NCBI GenBank assembly: GCA_946482295.1
Contig: CAMLRB010000093.1
Coordinates: 1-13,459 of the forward strand
From: an uncultured Bacteriovorax sp.
GTDB taxonomy: Bacteria > Bdellovibrionota > Bacteriovoracia > Bacteriovoracales > Bacteriovoracaceae
DNA: 13,459 nucleotides
Reading direction: 5' to 3'
Made by a program: the position numbers and the translations under genes. Under the pieces are notes generated by a model. The model worked only from the letters and a program-made list of their open reading frames with translations, searched no databases and was not told where the DNA came from. Position 1 is the first letter of the stretch, and each line of letters starts with the position of its first letter. Of the stretch, positions 7,792-13,459 are shown piece after piece.

Positions 7792-7818
7792 GAAATTAAC
7801 CAACTCTAGAATTTGACG

Positions 7819-8877
7819 ATGTATTCATTATTATTGCTTTTTATTAATTTTTCTCTCGCCTCGAACTGCGAAGACGCAAAAGTCATCAATAGTTTTGTTC
7901 CAAAACATGCAAAATATTTTTCCTATACTCAGTATGAAAAATTCAAAATTGTGCGTTCTGGACCGGAGAATGAAAAAGACAATTTTATCGTAACGAGTGA
8001 AAAGTTAAATTGTGAAACAACTCTACCGGTAATAAAAACGCCAGTGAACCGCTTTATTGCTACTTCCACTACTCATTTGCCTTTTTTGGATTTTTTCCAT
8101 TTAGAAGATAACCTTGTGGCATTCCAAGGAACAAATTACATCTCTAATCCGAAGTTAAGAACTCGCAAAATTGCTGAAATAAGTTATCAACTTAATTCAG
8201 AACAATTGTTACATCTTAAACCCGATCTCATTATGGGCTACAAATCAAATTTGCCCTCATGGAAGAGTTTAAAAGATTACCGCCGATTTAATTTACCTCT
8301 AGTGCTCAATTGGGACTTTCTAGAAGAGCATCCACTGGCGCGTGCAGAGTGGCTTGTCTTTAATTCCGTTTTTTTTAACAAAGAAATTGAAGCTAAAAAG
8401 TTGTTCGAGAAAATGGAATCAGACTATGCTCAGTTAAAACGAACAGCAGTGAACCTTCGAAAAAAGAGGGTACTTGTTGGAGATATTCAAAATGGCAAAT
8501 GGGTGACCTGTGGTGGTCAGAGTGATTTAGCATTATTGATTAAAGATGCTGGTGGACAACTGGTGCTGGATAACGACAAGTCTCAGACTCAGTTCATGCC
8601 TCTGGAGTCTGTATATCCAAAAAGTAAAACAGCAGATGTTTGGTTACCGCAAAATACTTGGAGAAATCTTAAGATTTTAAAGAGTGATGATCGATACGGA
8701 CCACTTCTAAAACTTGAAATATTTAACAACACAAAAATGTTGAATGTTCATGGCTTTAATGATTACTGGGAGACGGGTCTTGCTCGGCCAGATCTCATGA
8801 TAAAAGATTTGTTTCAAATTTTTCATCCAGAAGTGAAGAAAGGCGATACACTTTGGTATAAGAAACTATATGAATAA
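7819..8877 (+). CDS. btuF: B12 ABC transporter periplasmic binding protein (BtuF-like)
   Basis: Periplasmic binding protein of the FecB/BtuF class that would carry cobalamin from the receptor to BtuCD. The N terminus is hydrophobic (MYSLLLLFINFSLAS) and acts as a signal peptide, though it lacks the usual Lys/Arg. The family core is clear: VNRFIATSTTHLPFLDFFHLEDNLVAF (about 76-102), YISNPKLRTRKIAE (107-120), LNSEQLLHLKPDLIMGY (126-142) and a C-terminal lobe with VYPKSKTADVWL. This follows the longer BtuF type common in Bacteroidetes rather than short E. coli BtuF. The start is uncertain: ATG at 7819 or TTG at 7813, two codons longer; neither has a Shine-Dalgarno and an in-frame stop lies at 7807. 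The gene overlaps btuC by 8 nt. The B12 assignment rests mainly on context. Confidence 0.85.
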   Translation: MYSLLLLFINFSLASNCEDAKVINSFVPKHAKYFSYTQYEKFKIVRSGPENEKDNFIVTSEKLNCETTLPVIKTPVNRFIATSTTHLPFLDFFHLEDNLVAFQGTNYISNPKLRTRKIAEISYQLNSEQLLHLKPDLIMGYKSNLPSWKSLKDYRRFNLPLVLNWDFLEEHPLARAEWLVFNSVFFNKEIEAKKLFEKMESDYAQLKRTAVNLRKKRVLVGDIQNGKWVTCGGQSDLALLIKDAGGQLVLDNDKSQTQFMPLESVYPKSKTADVWLPQNTWRNLKILKSDDRYGPLLKLEIFNNTKMLNVHGFNDYWETGLARPDLMIKDLFQIFHPEVKKGDTLWYKKLYE

Positions 8878-9814
8878 AAGCTCGCTAATAAAAACATTTT
8901 CGCTCACGATGATTGTCATGATCCTCATTGGTCTGCTGCTATATTTGGGCGAGAGTGGAAGTGGATGGAGTGATGAGCTTATTGTTTGGCAGATAAGAGT
9001 TCCAAAAATCATTACTGCTTTTCTGGCAGGTGGATTACTTTCAGCTACCGGTTATTTGTTACAAATCTATTTTCAAAATCCACTAGCTGGTCCTGATCTT
9101 TTAGGGATCAATTCAGGAGCTAGTTTAGGAATCGCCATTGCTATTATGGGATTTGCCGGAGTGTCGATAGCTCAACCACTCATGGCGCTCATGGGAGCTC
9201 TAGCCGTTCTTCTTTTACTCAGTGTACTCATTCGAAAAAATTTCAGTCGGGTGACTGTTCTTATTATGGGGCTCTTGATTGCGAGCTTTACATCTTCGCT
9301 TATCAGCCTGCTGGTTAATTTATCGGCTGGTCTGCAAGTAAAAAATTATCTGGTTTGGGCCATGGGGACGTTTCAGGCAGTACCATTACAAGACTTAAAT
9401 TTCTTTATAATCGCTTCACTCGTATTACTATTTTTTTTAGCGACATTTCCGAAAAAATTAAATCTTCTCTTACTCGGTGATTCTTATGCTCACAGTATGG
9501 GATTGAAGGTTAAATCATTTAAGATTCAACTTATGTTAGCATCCGCAATGTGTGTTGCCCTTGTCACCGTTCATTGTGGACCTATCGGTTTCATTGGTAT
9601 CATAGCACCTCATCTCGCTCGGTGGACTTTGAAAAAAAGTGATGCCCATTTTCTCTTACCCGTCTCTTTTTTGATGGGAAGTTCTCTCGCTCTTTTAACA
9701 GAGCTCATCTTAATTTTTACTCATGAGTATTCGCTGGCCACTAATTCGATTTTGGGAATCATCGGTGCACCAGTCATTGCTTTTTACTTACTTAAGAAGA
9801 ATAAACTCGCATGA
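8870..9814 (+). CDS. btuC: B12 ABC transporter permease (BtuC-like, FecCD family)
   Basis: Inner-membrane permease of a vitamin B12/iron-chelate importer. 314 residues with about ten hydrophobic helices. FecCD signatures: WQIRVPKIITAFLAGGLLSATG (40-61), FQNPLAGPDLLGINSGASLGI (68-88) and the GPIGFIGIIAPHLAR segment (237-251), which holds the cytoplasmic coupling region for the ATPase. It is slightly shorter than E. coli BtuC (326), mainly at the termini, and looks intact. The start ATG is inside the end of btuF (8-nt overlap) without a clear Shine-Dalgarno, so translation is probably coupled. Its own stop overlaps btuD by 4 nt. Family is certain; B12 rather than siderophore or heme is inferred from the riboswitch-controlled receptor next door. 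Confidence 0.92.
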   Translation: MNKSSLIKTFSLTMIVMILIGLLLYLGESGSGWSDELIVWQIRVPKIITAFLAGGLLSATGYLLQIYFQNPLAGPDLLGINSGASLGIAIAIMGFAGVSIAQPLMALMGALAVLLLLSVLIRKNFSRVTVLIMGLLIASFTSSLISLLVNLSAGLQVKNYLVWAMGTFQAVPLQDLNFFIIASLVLLFFLATFPKKLNLLLLGDSYAHSMGLKVKSFKIQLMLASAMCVALVTVHCGPIGFIGIIAPHLARWTLKKSDAHFLLPVSFLMGSSLALLTELILIFTHEYSLATNSILGIIGAPVIAFYLLKKNKLA

Positions 9815-10524
9815 TAAAATTTGAAAACCTTACTATTGGATTCAATAAAAAGACGATTCTTTCTTCGTTGAGTGGAAGTTTATCAAAAGGTAAGCTTATT
9901 GCACTGATGGGACGAAATGGTGTAGGGAAAAGTTGTCTGCTCAAAACATTGAGTTTGATCAATGAACCTATTAGCGGACAAATTTTTATTGATCAAAAAA
10001 ATATCAATACCATGACTGCTATTGAAAGATCTAAGCAGCTAGCCGTGGTGTTAACTGAAAAAATAGATGTTGATTATTTAACTGTGAATGAAATTTTAAT
10101 GATGGCACGTTCGCCTTATACAGGGTGGAGTGGAAAACTAGCCGACAATGATCTTTTCATCATCACCCAAACTTCAAAACTTTTAAACATCGAAACGATC
10201 AGAGAGAAATTTTTTGCTGATCTTAGTGATGGATTGAAACAGAAAGTGATGACAGCGAGAGCTCTTATTCAAGAGCCGCAGTTGCTCTTCTTGGACGAAC
10301 CTACGACTTTCCTTGATATTCCTGCCAAAAAAGAACTTATGAGATTGCTGAAGTTATTATCAGCTGAAAAAAACTACGGTGTTCTTTTTTCTACGCATGA
10401 TTGGGAATTAGCAAAAAATGTTGTGGATGAAGTCTGGTTGATTGATGCAGATAAAAAATTACAAGTCATGAAACCGGAAGCCCTGGAGGCTTCCGATTCA
10501 TATAGAAAAACGTTCGAGTTATAG
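9811..10524 (+). CDS. btuD: B12 ABC transporter ATPase (BtuD-like)
   Basis: ATP-hydrolysing subunit driving the BtuC permease. All nucleotide-binding motifs are present: Walker A GRNGVGKS (34-41), signature LSDGLKQ (138-144), Walker B LLFLDE (158-163) with catalytic E163, D-loop FLD and the H-loop H196 in FSTHDW. The usual Q-loop glutamine is not seen: the equivalent stretch reads VVLTEK (79-84), a form I associate with the Bacteroidetes-type relatives of this ATPase. 237 residues, full length. It starts at an ATGA overlap with btuC. Its last codons include a GC-rich hairpin and overlap by 6 nt the end of the convergent protease gene. Confidence 0.92.
   Translation: MIKFENLTIGFNKKTILSSLSGSLSKGKLIALMGRNGVGKSCLLKTLSLINEPISGQIFIDQKNINTMTAIERSKQLAVVLTEKIDVDYLTVNEILMMARSPYTGWSGKLADNDLFIITQTSKLLNIETIREKFFADLSDGLKQKVMTARALIQEPQLLFLDEPTTFLDIPAKKELMRLLKLLSAEKNYGVLFSTHDWELAKNVVDEVWLIDADKKLQVMKPEALEASDSYRKTFEL
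10475..10495 (-). terminator. GC-rich hairpin in the btuD 3' end, possible htrA terminator
   Basis: CGGAAGCC (10475-10482) and GGCTTCCG (10488-10495) form a perfect 8-bp stem with a 5-base loop, unusually GC-rich for this region. On the - strand it lies 24 nt after the htrA stop and is followed by GTTTCATGAC, an imperfect U-run. On the + strand no U-run follows. It could end htrA transcription or protect 3' ends; it may also be coding sequence only. Confidence 0.4.
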
Positions 10525-11586
10525 TTCGACTAATGTTACGTCTGCAATTCTTTCTTTGTTATTGCGAACGTATTTCACTTTCACCTTGTCTCCGATTTTG
10601 AATTTATCAATTGCAGAGAATAAATCATCATAAGATTTAACTTCATAGTTATTGATCGCAGTGATTATGTCACCTATGTAATATTGACCGCGGCGATCGC
10701 GAGTGAATCCCATCAGTCCTGCTTTAGCGGCTGGTCCTTTCGGATCAACAAACTTAATCATGACTCCTTCACGTAGGCCAAATCGAGCAGCTTCGTAATC
10801 AGCAAGAATACCAATACCTAAACCTGGACGAATAACTTTCCCATGTTTGATGAGTTGAGGGACAATAGCAGCTACAGTATCGACAGGGATAGCAAAACCT
10901 AAACCAGCACTAGCTGAAGATCCGCCAGCATTGAAGATAACAGTGTTAATTCCGATGAGTTTTCCCTGTGAATCTAAAAGTGCACCGCCAGAGTTACCTG
11001 GATTAATAGAAGCATCTGTTTGAATCATTCCATCAATTGAGACTCCACCGTAGCCTGGAATTTTTCTGTCGAGCGCAGAGATTGTTCCTGTTGTTAAAGT
11101 GTGATCAAAACCAAGTGGGTTACCGATAGCAAGGGCTTTTTGTCCAACAAGCAAATTTTTCGATTGTCCTAGCGTAATTGTTGTCAGCGTTTTTGGAAGT
11201 TCTTCAAGTTTTAAAACAGCGATATCTTTTTTAGGATCCGCTCCGACCATCTTTGCACGATATTGCTTTTTATCGTTGCGGAAAGTGATAACATAAGTTG
11301 CCCCACCATCTACAACGTGAAAATTAGTAATGATATGGCCAGTTTTATCCCACACAAATCCTGAACCAATACCTGATTGAACTTCTGTAGGATTGAGATC
11401 CCAGAGCCCTTTCGTTTTAATGAGGTTTGAAACGTTAACGATCGCATCAGCGGTATTTTGAAACACCGAAACTGAGTTCCTCTCGCTTTCCAGCAACATG
11501 CTGAGATCTTTTTTTGCAAGCTGTTGAGCAAATACCTGACTCGTTAAAGTTAGAGCAAAAACAATGCTGAGAATCAGCTGACTCAT
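10519..11586 (-). CDS. HtrA/Deg-family periplasmic serine protease with one PDZ domain
   Basis: Envelope quality-control protease that degrades misfolded exported proteins. A signal peptide (MSQLILSIVFALTLTSQVFA, cut after residue 20) is followed by a trypsin-like domain with the complete triad: H90 in TNFHVV, D121 in KKDIAVLKL and S199 in NPGNSGGALL. VWDKTGHIITN and AIGNPLGFDHTLTTGTISAL are standard HtrA blocks. One PDZ domain covers about 255-355. With only one PDZ and 355 residues it is closer to DegS/HhoA/Deg1 than to two-PDZ DegP; the cleavable signal suggests a soluble protein. The start is supported by a perfect AGGAGG (11597-11592) five bases upstream. It is monocistronic and convergent with btuD (6-nt overlap). 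Family is certain; substrates are unknown. Confidence 0.95.
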   Translation of the reverse strand: MSQLILSIVFALTLTSQVFAQQLAKKDLSMLLESERNSVSVFQNTADAIVNVSNLIKTKGLWDLNPTEVQSGIGSGFVWDKTGHIITNFHVVDGGATYVITFRNDKKQYRAKMVGADPKKDIAVLKLEELPKTLTTITLGQSKNLLVGQKALAIGNPLGFDHTLTTGTISALDRKIPGYGGVSIDGMIQTDASINPGNSGGALLDSQGKLIGINTVIFNAGGSSASAGLGFAIPVDTVAAIVPQLIKHGKVIRPGLGIGILADYEAARFGLREGVMIKFVDPKGPAAKAGLMGFTRDRRGQYYIGDIITAINNYEVKSYDDLFSAIDKFKIGDKVKVKYVRNNKERIADVTLVEL

Positions 11587-11596
11587 GAATTCCTCC

Positions 11597-11624
11597 TTGC
11601 TACAATGGACTCTATAGATATAAT
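11597..11624 (+). promoter_or_regulatory. Promoter candidate for psd
   Basis: TTGCTA (11597-11602), a 16-bp spacer and a perfect TATAAT (11619-11624). The start would be near 11631, giving a leader of about 25 nt with AAGAGG (11644-11649) before the ATG. The -10 overlaps the -10 of the opposite htrA promoter candidate. Confidence 0.55.
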
Positions 11625-11645
11625 CCCGATCTAAAGTTTGATCAA
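11617..11645 (-). promoter_or_regulatory. Promoter candidate for the HtrA-type protease
   Basis: On the - strand, TTGATC (11645-11640), 17 bp, then TATATC (11622-11617), both 4/6 matches. The start would be near 11610. It overlaps the stronger opposite psd promoter, so the two may compete. No envelope-stress sigma-factor motif was recognised here. Confidence 0.35.
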
Positions 11646-11656
11646 GAGGCTCTTTA

Positions 11657-12568
11657 ATGGAAATTAAATTCTACAACCGTTTATCCGGACAGGTTGAACG
11701 TGAAATTGTTTACGGTGATAAATTTATTGAATGGCTATATAAAGCAGAAACGGGAAAGGCCCTATCTGCAATTATTACTAAAGCCCCTCTGAGCCAACTT
11801 TACGGAGCGCTCCAAGATTCAAAATTGAGTCAGAGAAAAGTTGCTCCTTTCATTAAAAATTTTCATATCAATATGGATGATTTTCTTCCGCAAGAGGGAA
11901 GAAGTGAAGCTTCGCCTTACGCAAACTTTAATCAGTTTTTTATCCGTCGTTTTAAGCCCGGGAAGCGTCCTTTTATTCATGAACCTACTGAGATGGGCGC
12001 TTTTGCGGAAGCTCGTTATTTTGGCTATGAAACGGTTCACGATGATGAAACTGTTCCCGTTAAAGGAATGCATTTAAAACCTCACGCATTGCTCGACAAT
12101 AAAAAATGGAAAGATGTATTTCATGATGGCCCTATGTTGCTTGCGCGATTGTGTCCTGTTGATTACCATCGCTTTCATTTTCCAGATGAAGGAAAAATTC
12201 TTGATGATTACCGCATTAAAGGATTATTTCATTCAGTAAATCCTCTTGCTCTCAAATCAAAAGAAAATATTCTCATCACAAATGAACGTCACGTCAGTAT
12301 TTTAGAAACGACCAACTTCGGAAAACTTGCCTACGTTGAAGTTGGGGCGATGATGGTTGGAAAAATTATTCAATCAAAACCATTAAGCGCCGGGCGTTCT
12401 TTCCATCGAGGTGAAGAAAAAGGTTATTTCTTATTTGGTGGTTCTACTGTTGTTGTAATTGGTGAAAAAGGGAAATGGAAGCCAAGCCAAGACATCATCG
12501 ACAACACAAAAAATCAAATGGAAACTTATCTTCAGTTAGGGATGAGTGTAGCCAACAAAGGAAAATGA
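11657..12568 (+). CDS. psd: Phosphatidylserine decarboxylase proenzyme
   Basis: Converts phosphatidylserine to phosphatidylethanolamine at the inner membrane. The proenzyme cuts itself to give a pyruvoyl cofactor at the new alpha-chain N terminus. The cleavage motif is GGST (261-264) in GYFLFGGSTVVVIG, so the cut falls between G262 and S263 and leaves a beta chain of 262 and an alpha chain of 41 residues. The DYHRFHFP block (169-176) carries the active-site histidines H171 and H174. NQFFIRRFKPGKRP (92-105) is the usual substrate-domain motif. Oddity: where the family has SPADGR, with the triad Asp, this protein has AFAEAR (115-120), with Glu at 118. Otherwise length (303) and order are normal. 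The GGST form matches the Psd2/clostridial type. The start has AAGAGG 7 nt upstream. The 3' end overlaps the next gene by 37 nt. Confidence 0.94.
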   Translation: MEIKFYNRLSGQVEREIVYGDKFIEWLYKAETGKALSAIITKAPLSQLYGALQDSKLSQRKVAPFIKNFHINMDDFLPQEGRSEASPYANFNQFFIRRFKPGKRPFIHEPTEMGAFAEARYFGYETVHDDETVPVKGMHLKPHALLDNKKWKDVFHDGPMLLARLCPVDYHRFHFPDEGKILDDYRIKGLFHSVNPLALKSKENILITNERHVSILETTNFGKLAYVEVGAMMVGKIIQSKPLSAGRSFHRGEEKGYFLFGGSTVVVIGEKGKWKPSQDIIDNTKNQMETYLQLGMSVANKGK

Positions 12569-13299
12569 TCTGAAGGATACTGCCCTTCAAAATCCTTTTT
12601 GAGCAATTCTATTTTTACCACTTTAAATTCTTCAGGCACAAGTATCCAATCAATGCGATCGCCAGGAGCACCGACGCCTTTGAAGCTATGGTGGCTAGTT
12701 TCTTCTGGATGACCTTTTTCTTCCCAAGGATCCTTGAGTTTAAAATGACTGATGAGTCTCGCCTTCACTTCGGTAAGAGGTGATTCATTAAAGTCACCCA
12801 TTAGAAGAACCGGATCAGGGCCAAGCTTTGCTATTTCGCGAGCGAGAACCTGTGCTTGTTTTATACGTGTTTCTTGCAAAACATGATCGAGATGTGTGTT
12901 CACCAAAAGATAAGTCTTCCCATTTTCTTTCAGTTTCACTTTCGCCCACACACACAATCTGGGAAAAGAGCTCTCAAAAGACTTAGAAGCGGCCACATGA
13001 GGTGTTTCAGAAAGCCAAATATCTCCACTCGCCAAAACATCAAAGCGCTTTAGATTGATGAAGAGGCAGGGATACATTCGATCATTAATCCATTCACGAT
13101 GAGTTTCAATCAAACTTAGATTTGGAAGTCCCTCTGCTAAATTTTTTATTTGGCCCTCTCGACCTTCTTGAGTCCCCAAAATATCCGGTGAATGTTCGTG
13201 AAGAAGACTAAGAAGATGGGGACGGCGAAACTCCCAATCGTTTTTTCCATCGGCCGGGTTTGCAAAACGAATGTTGGAAGAAATTACATGAAGTTCCAT
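12532..13299 (-). CDS. Endonuclease/exonuclease/phosphatase-fold metal-dependent hydrolase
   Basis: Member of the DNase I/exonuclease III/sphingomyelinase superfamily: an Mg-dependent hydrolase of phosphodiester or phosphomonoester bonds. All catalytic blocks are present in order: N9 in ISSNIR, E45 in GTQEG, H136 in VNTHLDH, D169 and N171 in MGDFNE, D217 in GDRIDWIL, and D244/H245 in PSDHFP. 255 residues is near the minimum for the fold. There is no signal peptide, so a cytoplasmic enzyme is likely. The substrate cannot be read from the sequence: nucleic acid, phosphoinositide-like and other substrates all occur in this group. No strong Shine-Dalgarno is seen; TAGAAT on the - strand (13314-13309) could be a -10, which would leave almost no leader. 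The gene end overlaps psd by 37 nt. Confidence 0.9.
   Translation of the reverse strand: MELHVISSNIRFANPADGKNDWEFRRPHLLSLLHEHSPDILGTQEGREGQIKNLAEGLPNLSLIETHREWINDRMYPCLFINLKRFDVLASGDIWLSETPHVAASKSFESSFPRLCVWAKVKLKENGKTYLLVNTHLDHVLQETRIKQAQVLAREIAKLGPDPVLLMGDFNESPLTEVKARLISHFKLKDPWEEKGHPEETSHHSFKGVGAPGDRIDWILVPEEFKVVKIELLKKDFEGQYPSDHFPLLATLIPN
12571..12600 (+). terminator. Possible psd terminator inside the convergent gene
   Basis: Three bases after the psd stop, two alternative stems can form: TGAAGG (12571-12576) with CCTTCA (12584-12589), or AAGGAT (12573-12578) with ATCCTT (12592-12597), the latter running into a five-T stretch (12596-12600). The stems are short and the position lies in the coding sequence of the opposite gene, so the call is weak. 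Confidence 0.3.
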
Positions 13300-13302
13300 A
13301 GA

Positions 13303-13342
13303 GTTCTCATTCTAAAACAGAATGTTCTCAACTGAGAACATT
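13303..13342. repeat. 22-bp palindrome plus extra half-site, probable operator
   Basis: AATGTTCTCA (13321-13330) and TGAGAACATT (13333-13342) are perfect inverted arms around a 2-bp centre. A further GTTCTCA (13303-13309) repeats the half-site 21 bp, two helical turns, to the left. A nested CATTCT/AGAATG pair (13308-13313 and 13319-13324) links them. It lies between the hydrolase gene and the sigma-54-like promoter and has no U-run, so a dimeric regulator site fits better than a terminator. Confidence 0.6.
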
Positions 13343-13401
13343 TAATTCCAATAAGTCACTTTTTAGTCCTTAAATTGCAGAGGGTTAGATTTTTTTGACC
13401 T

Positions 13402-13417
13402 TGGCATCATCTCTGCT
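13402..13417 (+). promoter_or_regulatory. Sigma-54 (-24/-12) promoter for a gene beyond the window
   Basis: TGGCATCATCTCTGCT fits the RpoN consensus, with GG (13403-13404) and GC (13415-13416) exactly 10 bp apart and the flanking TGGCA and TGCT conserved. Transcription would start near 13427. The palindrome at 13321-13342 sits 85-105 bp upstream, the usual distance for an enhancer-binding protein. Confidence 0.55.
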
Positions 13418-13446
13418 TTAGCCCTCAGTATAAATACTTGGTTAAG

Positions 13447-13454
13447 AAGGGAGG
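13447..13454 (+). promoter_or_regulatory. Shine-Dalgarno of the next gene, start codon outside window
   Basis: AAGGGAGG is a strong ribosome-binding site 5 nt from the window edge and about 20 nt after the expected sigma-54 start. A + strand gene very probably starts within the next few bases. Confidence 0.6.
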
Positions 13455-13459
13455 ACAGA

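Noticed and set aside
7819..7880. BtuF-like protein as a lipoprotein because of the Cys near the signal end
   Set aside because: ASNC does not fit the lipobox; a soluble periplasmic protein fits better.
13395..13434. Housekeeping promoter using TTGACC and TATAAA
   Set aside because: The spacing is 28 bp, and at 16-17 bp no -10 match exists; the sigma-54 reading fits better.
1..13459. Defence island, prophage, IS element, CRISPR or tRNA
   Set aside because: No recombinase, transposase ends, spaced repeats or tRNA cloverleaf seen; the genes are mostly transport and envelope functions.

Overview
The window is AT-rich, densely packed bacterial DNA from a Gram-negative organism: it has a TonB-dependent outer-membrane receptor, several Sec signal peptides and periplasmic binding proteins. 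Several short secreted proteins have no recognisable family. With the codon and protein style, this makes me think of the Bdellovibrionota (Bacteriovorax-like predators). That assignment is inference; no rRNA or other marker gene is present. I see no tRNA, rRNA, IS element, integrase or CRISPR array.

Left part (1-2127, + strand): four genes of unknown function. The first runs in from outside the window. The first two encode small cytoplasmic proteins 3 nt apart; the next two encode exported proteins, the last with a long charged helix. Middle-left (2187-5884, + strand): a Yej-type peptide ABC importer with a family-5 binding protein and the permeases YejB and YejE, but no ATPase gene beside them.

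Centre (5887-10524): a vitamin B12 uptake locus. The BtuB-like receptor is on the - strand, and BtuF/BtuC/BtuD-like proteins are on the + strand as a tightly overlapping operon. The receptor leader carries a compact cobalamin riboswitch whose last hairpin touches the ribosome-binding site. The longest open frame reads through this riboswitch, so the true receptor start is the ATG ending at 7656. The receptor and btuFCD promoters appear to be back to back on the same ~30 bp, with the -10 of each over the -35 of the other. Together the genes would move B12 across the outer membrane (BtuB, needing TonB from elsewhere), bind it in the periplasm (BtuF) and pump it inward (BtuCD).

Right part (10519-13459): a secreted HtrA/Deg serine protease (-), a phosphatidylserine decarboxylase (+) with an unusual Glu at the usual catalytic Asp position, and an endonuclease/exonuclease/phosphatase-fold hydrolase (-). 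Convergent neighbours overlap or nearly touch throughout. The last 160 bp hold a perfect 22-bp palindrome with an extra half-site, a good sigma-54 (-24/-12) promoter match and a Shine-Dalgarno at the very edge, so a + strand gene starts just outside the window.
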